Shown: one piece after another, positions 5,858 through 9,186 of the stretch | How the letters are laid out: every line of letters starts with the position of its first letter | Numbering within the stretch: position 1 is the first letter of the stretch | Source of the DNA: Lentisphaerota bacterium | Lineage (GTDB): Bacteria; Verrucomicrobiota; Kiritimatiellia; RFP12; UBA3636 | Length of the DNA stretch: 9,186 nucleotides | Reading direction: 5' to 3' | Assembly (NCBI GenBank): GCA_012511845.1 | Contig: JAAZFF010000223.1 | Coordinates: 1-9,186, forward strand | The notes under the pieces: generated by a model | What the model saw: only the letters and a program-made list of their open reading frames with translations | Told to the model about the DNA's origin: nothing | The model's database searches: none | Position numbers and translations under genes: made by a program

Positions 5858-8101
5858 TTGAAAACAGTAAAATATAATAAACGCCTTTTTGGTTGCTTGC
5901 TGCTTATAGTTTTAGCATTATCTGCAAAGGTGGATGCCAGGGACATTGCAGGGAAGCTGCCACGTGCAATTACAACGTACGGTACGGGCAATGAGGCAAC
6001 GAGGATTCAGGCAGACAGGGCAGAGTATGAGCTTGACTCAGGCTGGGTTACTTTTGCAGGGAACGTAGCGATAAAGTACAAGGATGTAGAGCTCAGATCA
6101 GATAGAATCCGTTATAATCAAAAAACCGGAGATGCCCAGGCTCTGGGGCAGGTCGTTCTCGTAAGTGATGATGGGAGTATTTGGCGAGGAAGCGCCCTTG
6201 ATATAAATATAAGGGACTTAGCGGGGAAGATAGAGACTATAGATATTTATACAAGCCCGTTTCGTGTTCTGGCTGAGACCGGAACAATTTCGAAGAAAGA
6301 TACTTATGAAGTTCATAATGCGACGATAACAACGTGTACTAATGAACCGGGGCGCTTCCATTGGCAGATGAGTACCAGGCGCGCTCGTGTTCGCTCCGGA
6401 GATGACGTTACAGCATGGGGAGGTGTTCCGAGATTTTTTGGAGTTCCCTTATTTTACTTTCCATATTTCTGGAAAGATCTCAGCAGACATTATGGATTCA
6501 GATTTGAGCCGGGTTATCAAAGCTCATGGGGAGTGTATCTGTTGAGTACTTACAAGTTCCCGATTATACGTGATAAAGTTAATGAGAATTATCTGGATTC
6601 ACGGACGAGTCTTGACTACCGTACGAAGCGCGGCATAGCATACGGAGAAAGGCTTAATTGGGAAACTCGCGACTTCGGGGAGGGCTGGTTTTCTGCGTAC
6701 TTTGCTGATGACGACAAGCCGCCGATAGGTATTGAAGATACTGACAGGTATCGACTCAGATTCAATCATGATTGGAATGCCACATACAGAGATCAGCTTC
6801 TTATGCAGGCAATATATGTTAGCGATGATTTGTTCATGCATGATTTTTTCAGACGTGAATTTCGAAACATGAACCAACCCGATAACTACATATCTTTCAC
6901 ACACCTTGGTGATATATACAGTGCCAGTCTTTTAACCAGATTCCGTTTGAATGACTTTTATACTCAAGTTGAACGTCTCCCGGAAGCGTGGTTTAACCTT
7001 AATTCTCTAGAAATCGGAAATACAGGATTTTATATTGAAAATAAATCAGCACTCGGATATTTGAATAAGGAATATGATGAGCGATACAATCCGATGCCGG
7101 AATCTTACAGCAGCGTAAGGTTCGATTCTCTGACTACAATGTCAAAGCCGATGAAGTTCTTCGGTTTTCTCAACTTGAATCCACGAGCCGGTTATCGAGC
7201 TACATATTACAGTAAAACACTGGATAAAATAACACAGTCGACAACTTCTGAAATCATTACAACAAATGAATATGGCGATGTAGAGAGCGTATACAGCACT
7301 ACGAATGAAACTTTGGAATATGAGGATGGGTCTGATTTTCGATCTGTTTTGGAATTCGGCATGGAGGCTTCTCTCAAGGCATTCGGCCATTGGCGAGATG
7401 AATCCGGGAATATATGGCGACATATTGTAGAACCATATGCCAACTATACCTTTATACCCGAGCCGAATATATTACCCGATGAGTTATATCAGTTTGATGA
7501 TGTAGATTCTATTAATAAACAGCATTTTGTACGGCTGGGCGTTCGCAACAGATGGCAGGTCCGGCAGCAGGAAAGTTCGCGCATATACGAGCGTTTATAC
7601 ATGAATTTCTTTGCAGAAATAAACCTGGATCCCGAAGAGGGGTTCGATAACATCGACAGGCTGTATTTTGAAACCAGGTATCGCCCGAATACGTGGATGC
7701 GCTTTGACTTTGAAAGCTGGTACGATGCCCAGGAGTCGGAACTCGAAAGCGCCTCGATTCGGCTCATGGCATGGCATAACGTGTTTAATACTGATGTAGA
7801 GTTCAGGTATCGTAATGATAACAGCAGCCTGTTGCTGGGTAACCTGACCTGGCGTATCAATCAGCCATGGTCGATAAATGTTTTCGGACGTTATGAATTT
7901 GAAGGCTCGCAGGTAGAAGAAATCGGCTCGTGGATCCAACATAAGTGGGATTGTATGGCTATTAGATTGTATCTGAGTGTTGAGCCCGGACACGGAGAGA
8001 GAAGGGATGGCTCTCCCGAAAAAGATGATTACAAGATCTCAATAGCCGGATGGTTGACTGATTTTCCCCCGGACAGTATCCGTGAGAGAGACTATCGCTA
8101 A
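5858..8101 (+). CDS. lptD: LPS-assembly protein LptD (OstA/Imp) with N-terminal LptA-like domain
   Basis: This 747-residue outer-membrane protein inserts lipopolysaccharide into the outer leaflet at the end of the Lpt pathway, normally with the lipoprotein LptE plugged in its barrel. A signal peptide is visible (K2, K5, K8, then FGCLLLIVLALS, cleavage probably near A27). Residues 48-130 form the beta-jellyroll LptA/OstA domain (IQADRAEYELDSGWVTFAGN). Then comes the conserved junction with C160 (TTC), RFHW and GVPLFYFPYF (195-204), followed by a long barrel rich in alternating aromatic residues. The C-terminal DCMAIRL (698-704) aligns by eye with CCYAIRV of E. coli LptD. The start is TTG at 5858: it follows AAAGAG by eight bases, no in-frame ATG lies upstream, and a later start would lose the signal peptide. 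The mature protein has only two cysteines, C160 and C699. Possible loop insertions around 455-495 are Thr/Ser/Glu-rich. Confidence 0.93.
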   Translation: MKTVKYNKRLFGCLLLIVLALSAKVDARDIAGKLPRAITTYGTGNEATRIQADRAEYELDSGWVTFAGNVAIKYKDVELRSDRIRYNQKTGDAQALGQVVLVSDDGSIWRGSALDINIRDLAGKIETIDIYTSPFRVLAETGTISKKDTYEVHNATITTCTNEPGRFHWQMSTRRARVRSGDDVTAWGGVPRFFGVPLFYFPYFWKDLSRHYGFRFEPGYQSSWGVYLLSTYKFPIIRDKVNENYLDSRTSLDYRTKRGIAYGERLNWETRDFGEGWFSAYFADDDKPPIGIEDTDRYRLRFNHDWNATYRDQLLMQAIYVSDDLFMHDFFRREFRNMNQPDNYISFTHLGDIYSASLLTRFRLNDFYTQVERLPEAWFNLNSLEIGNTGFYIENKSALGYLNKEYDERYNPMPESYSSVRFDSLTTMSKPMKFFGFLNLNPRAGYRATYYSKTLDKITQSTTSEIITTNEYGDVESVYSTTNETLEYEDGSDFRSVLEFGMEASLKAFGHWRDESGNIWRHIVEPYANYTFIPEPNILPDELYQFDDVDSINKQHFVRLGVRNRWQVRQQESSRIYERLYMNFFAEINLDPEEGFDNIDRLYFETRYRPNTWMRFDFESWYDAQESELESASIRLMAWHNVFNTDVEFRYRNDNSSLLLGNLTWRINQPWSINVFGRYEFEGSQVEEIGSWIQHKWDCMAIRLYLSVEPGHGERRDGSPEKDDYKISIAGWLTDFPPDSIRERDYR

Positions 8102-8153
8102 AACCCAATTTAAATAAAATTAAAACTAACTATTTACAAAGAAAGAATTATCA

Positions 8154-9186
8154 ATGACAGCCACAGATATCGCAAAACTTGCTTTGGCACTATTCGTTAC
8201 CACCTTTGTTGCTTACGGAGCAACATGGGAAGATCCCCCTCCGGCTACTGTAATTGATATGCCCAGGGGACAGCCGCAGGCACGCCCCCACCGGGAAACA
8301 CGGCAGGTTGTCCAGCCTGCACCTCGGCCGGCGTATCGTCCGGCTCCTGCATCTCAGCCGCGTTCCTATCCTGCACCCCAGCAGGTTGTCCAGCCTGCAC
8401 CCCAGCCGGTGTATCGTCCGGCTGCTGTACAGCCTCAAGAACGTACTCGCCAGGTTGGACAACCGTCTCAGCCGACCCGGAGGTATATTGGACCATCTCC
8501 GCAAAGAGAATACGAACATCCGCAGCGTACACTGTCTTATGCAGAAGAGTCTCCCGAATATGGTACCTTTGGTGAGATGGAGGGGTTTGTTCCGGATTTT
8601 CAGGATTTGTATTCACAACATCTTGATGCTGATCGGCATCCTGTATACACTTTTGGTGTGATGTATACAAAGGATACCGAGTTTGGTTCTTTCGGCATGA
8701 CTGATATGGTAGAGGCAAATTTAGAATATCGGCTTTTCAGGTTTGATAATTTCCTCTGGGGTTCAATTGATGCCTGGGCGGTTGCACACGGTATATATTT
8801 TATAGATAATCCTGGCATGAAAGCCATACCTGACTGCCTTCTCGATGCAGGAATTGATTTAGGAGTTTGGTGGCGTTTTGTCAATGGATGGTCAACAGAG
8901 TTCCGTGCCATGCCCGGTATTTTCTCCGACATCACAGAGCCTGCATTCGGTATCCCGCTGACGTTTAACATGTATTATGCGTTTGATCCGACATTGAGCC
9001 TGAAACTCGGTGCTACGTACCGTCCCGGCTGGGATATTCCTGTAATGCCCAGTCTTAGAATTGCATGCGAGCCTGTTGATGTGTTTCGCCTTGAAGCGAT
9101 GCTGCCGAAGAGTAAAGTCATACTTCTCCCCAATCACATGGATTCATTCTTCGGTACATTTGAATGGCGAAATATTACAAGTGCAA
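8154..9186 (+). CDS. Exported outer-membrane beta-barrel-like protein with Pro/Gln-rich linker, C-terminus missing
   Basis: The open frame begins at the ATG at 8154 and runs off the right edge after 344 codons without a stop. Residues 1-23 look like a signal peptide (hydrophobic ALALFVTTFVAYGA). Residues 28-125 are a Pro/Gln/Arg-rich linker with two near-identical copies of QVVQPAPxPxYRPA (51 and 77). From about 163 onward, short strands with alternating hydrophobic and polar residues and many Tyr, Trp, Phe and Gly (YTFGVMYTKDTEFG, VEANLEYRLF, LGVWWRFVNGW, LKLGATYRPGW) suggest an outer-membrane beta-barrel. It resembles from memory the uncharacterised DUF6268-type barrels, which I cannot confirm. 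The start is 52 bp after lptD, with only a weak purine-rich site (AAAGAAAG), and co-transcription is likely. The linker may span or bind the peptidoglycan layer; function unknown. Confidence 0.82.
   Translation, partial: MTATDIAKLALALFVTTFVAYGATWEDPPPATVIDMPRGQPQARPHRETRQVVQPAPRPAYRPAPASQPRSYPAPQQVVQPAPQPVYRPAAVQPQERTRQVGQPSQPTRRYIGPSPQREYEHPQRTLSYAEESPEYGTFGEMEGFVPDFQDLYSQHLDADRHPVYTFGVMYTKDTEFGSFGMTDMVEANLEYRLFRFDNFLWGSIDAWAVAHGIYFIDNPGMKAIPDCLLDAGIDLGVWWRFVNGWSTEFRAMPGIFSDITEPAFGIPLTFNMYYAFDPTLSLKLGATYRPGWDIPVMPSLRIACEPVDVFRLEAMLPKSKVILLPNHMDSFFGTFEWRNITSA
8304..8423 (+). repeat. Two 42-bp in-frame direct repeats in the linker
   Basis: The copies at 8304-8345 and 8382-8423 begin with the same 20 bases and differ at few positions. 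They are 78 bp (26 codons) apart, so the reading frame is kept. They encode QVVQPAPRPAYRPA and QVVQPAPQPVYRPA. The near-identity at DNA level suggests recent duplication, so copy number may vary between strains. Confidence 0.75.

Noticed and set aside
8190..8718. Long open frames on the minus strand opposite the Pro/Gln linker
   Set aside because: They are Arg/Leu-rich or Gln/Pro-rich by-products of the repetitive linker. The plus-strand frame has a signal peptide and continues to the window edge.

Overview
This window looks like chromosome from a Gram-negative bacterium, most likely of the Planctomycetota-Verrucomicrobiota-Lentisphaerota-Kiritimatiellota group. The reasons are a complete LptD (an outer membrane carrying lipopolysaccharide), a PfkB kinase and a Rossmann dehydrogenase of a kind I associate from memory with that group, and moderate GC content. 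The assignment is an inference; no rRNA gene is present to confirm it.

Left half (1-4295), all genes on the minus strand. Reading in the direction of transcription, a MFS transporter (4295-3126) comes first. It is followed by a toxin-antitoxin pair: a BrnT-like toxin (2882-2607) with a short non-canonical antitoxin (2623-2393). Next is a small predicted membrane protein (2165-1902), then a tight sugar operon of D-lyxose isomerase (1773-1225), PfkB carbohydrate kinase (1225-197) and the start of a dehydrogenase-like protein (186 to beyond position 1). The sugar genes overlap or nearly touch. They probably turn a pentose, hexose or polyol into a phosphorylated ketose: isomerise, phosphorylate and possibly oxidise or reduce. 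The toxin-antitoxin module lies between two structured inverted repeats (2315-2399 and 3061-3130). Each repeat contains the stop codon of the gene it borders, which gives this stretch an accessory, inserted look.

Middle (4296-4723): a divergent intergenic region. It has a good promoter candidate for the MFS gene, a weaker one for ychF, and about 190 bp of non-coding sequence with short repeats that looks like degenerate dispersed-repeat material.

Right half (4724-9186), all on the plus strand: the universally conserved ATPase YchF; then, after 33 bp, the LPS-assembly outer-membrane protein LptD with a fused LptA-like domain and a reduced set of two cysteines; then, after 52 bp, an incomplete exported protein with a Pro/Gln-rich repetitive linker and a probable beta-barrel domain. 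The last two are probably both outer-membrane components and may be co-transcribed with ychF.

I found no rRNA, tRNA, CRISPR array, transposase or phage gene. The most unusual material is the accessory stretch 1900-3130, with the toxin-antitoxin pair and its flanking palindromes. I saw nothing that I can defend as a wholly new multi-gene system.
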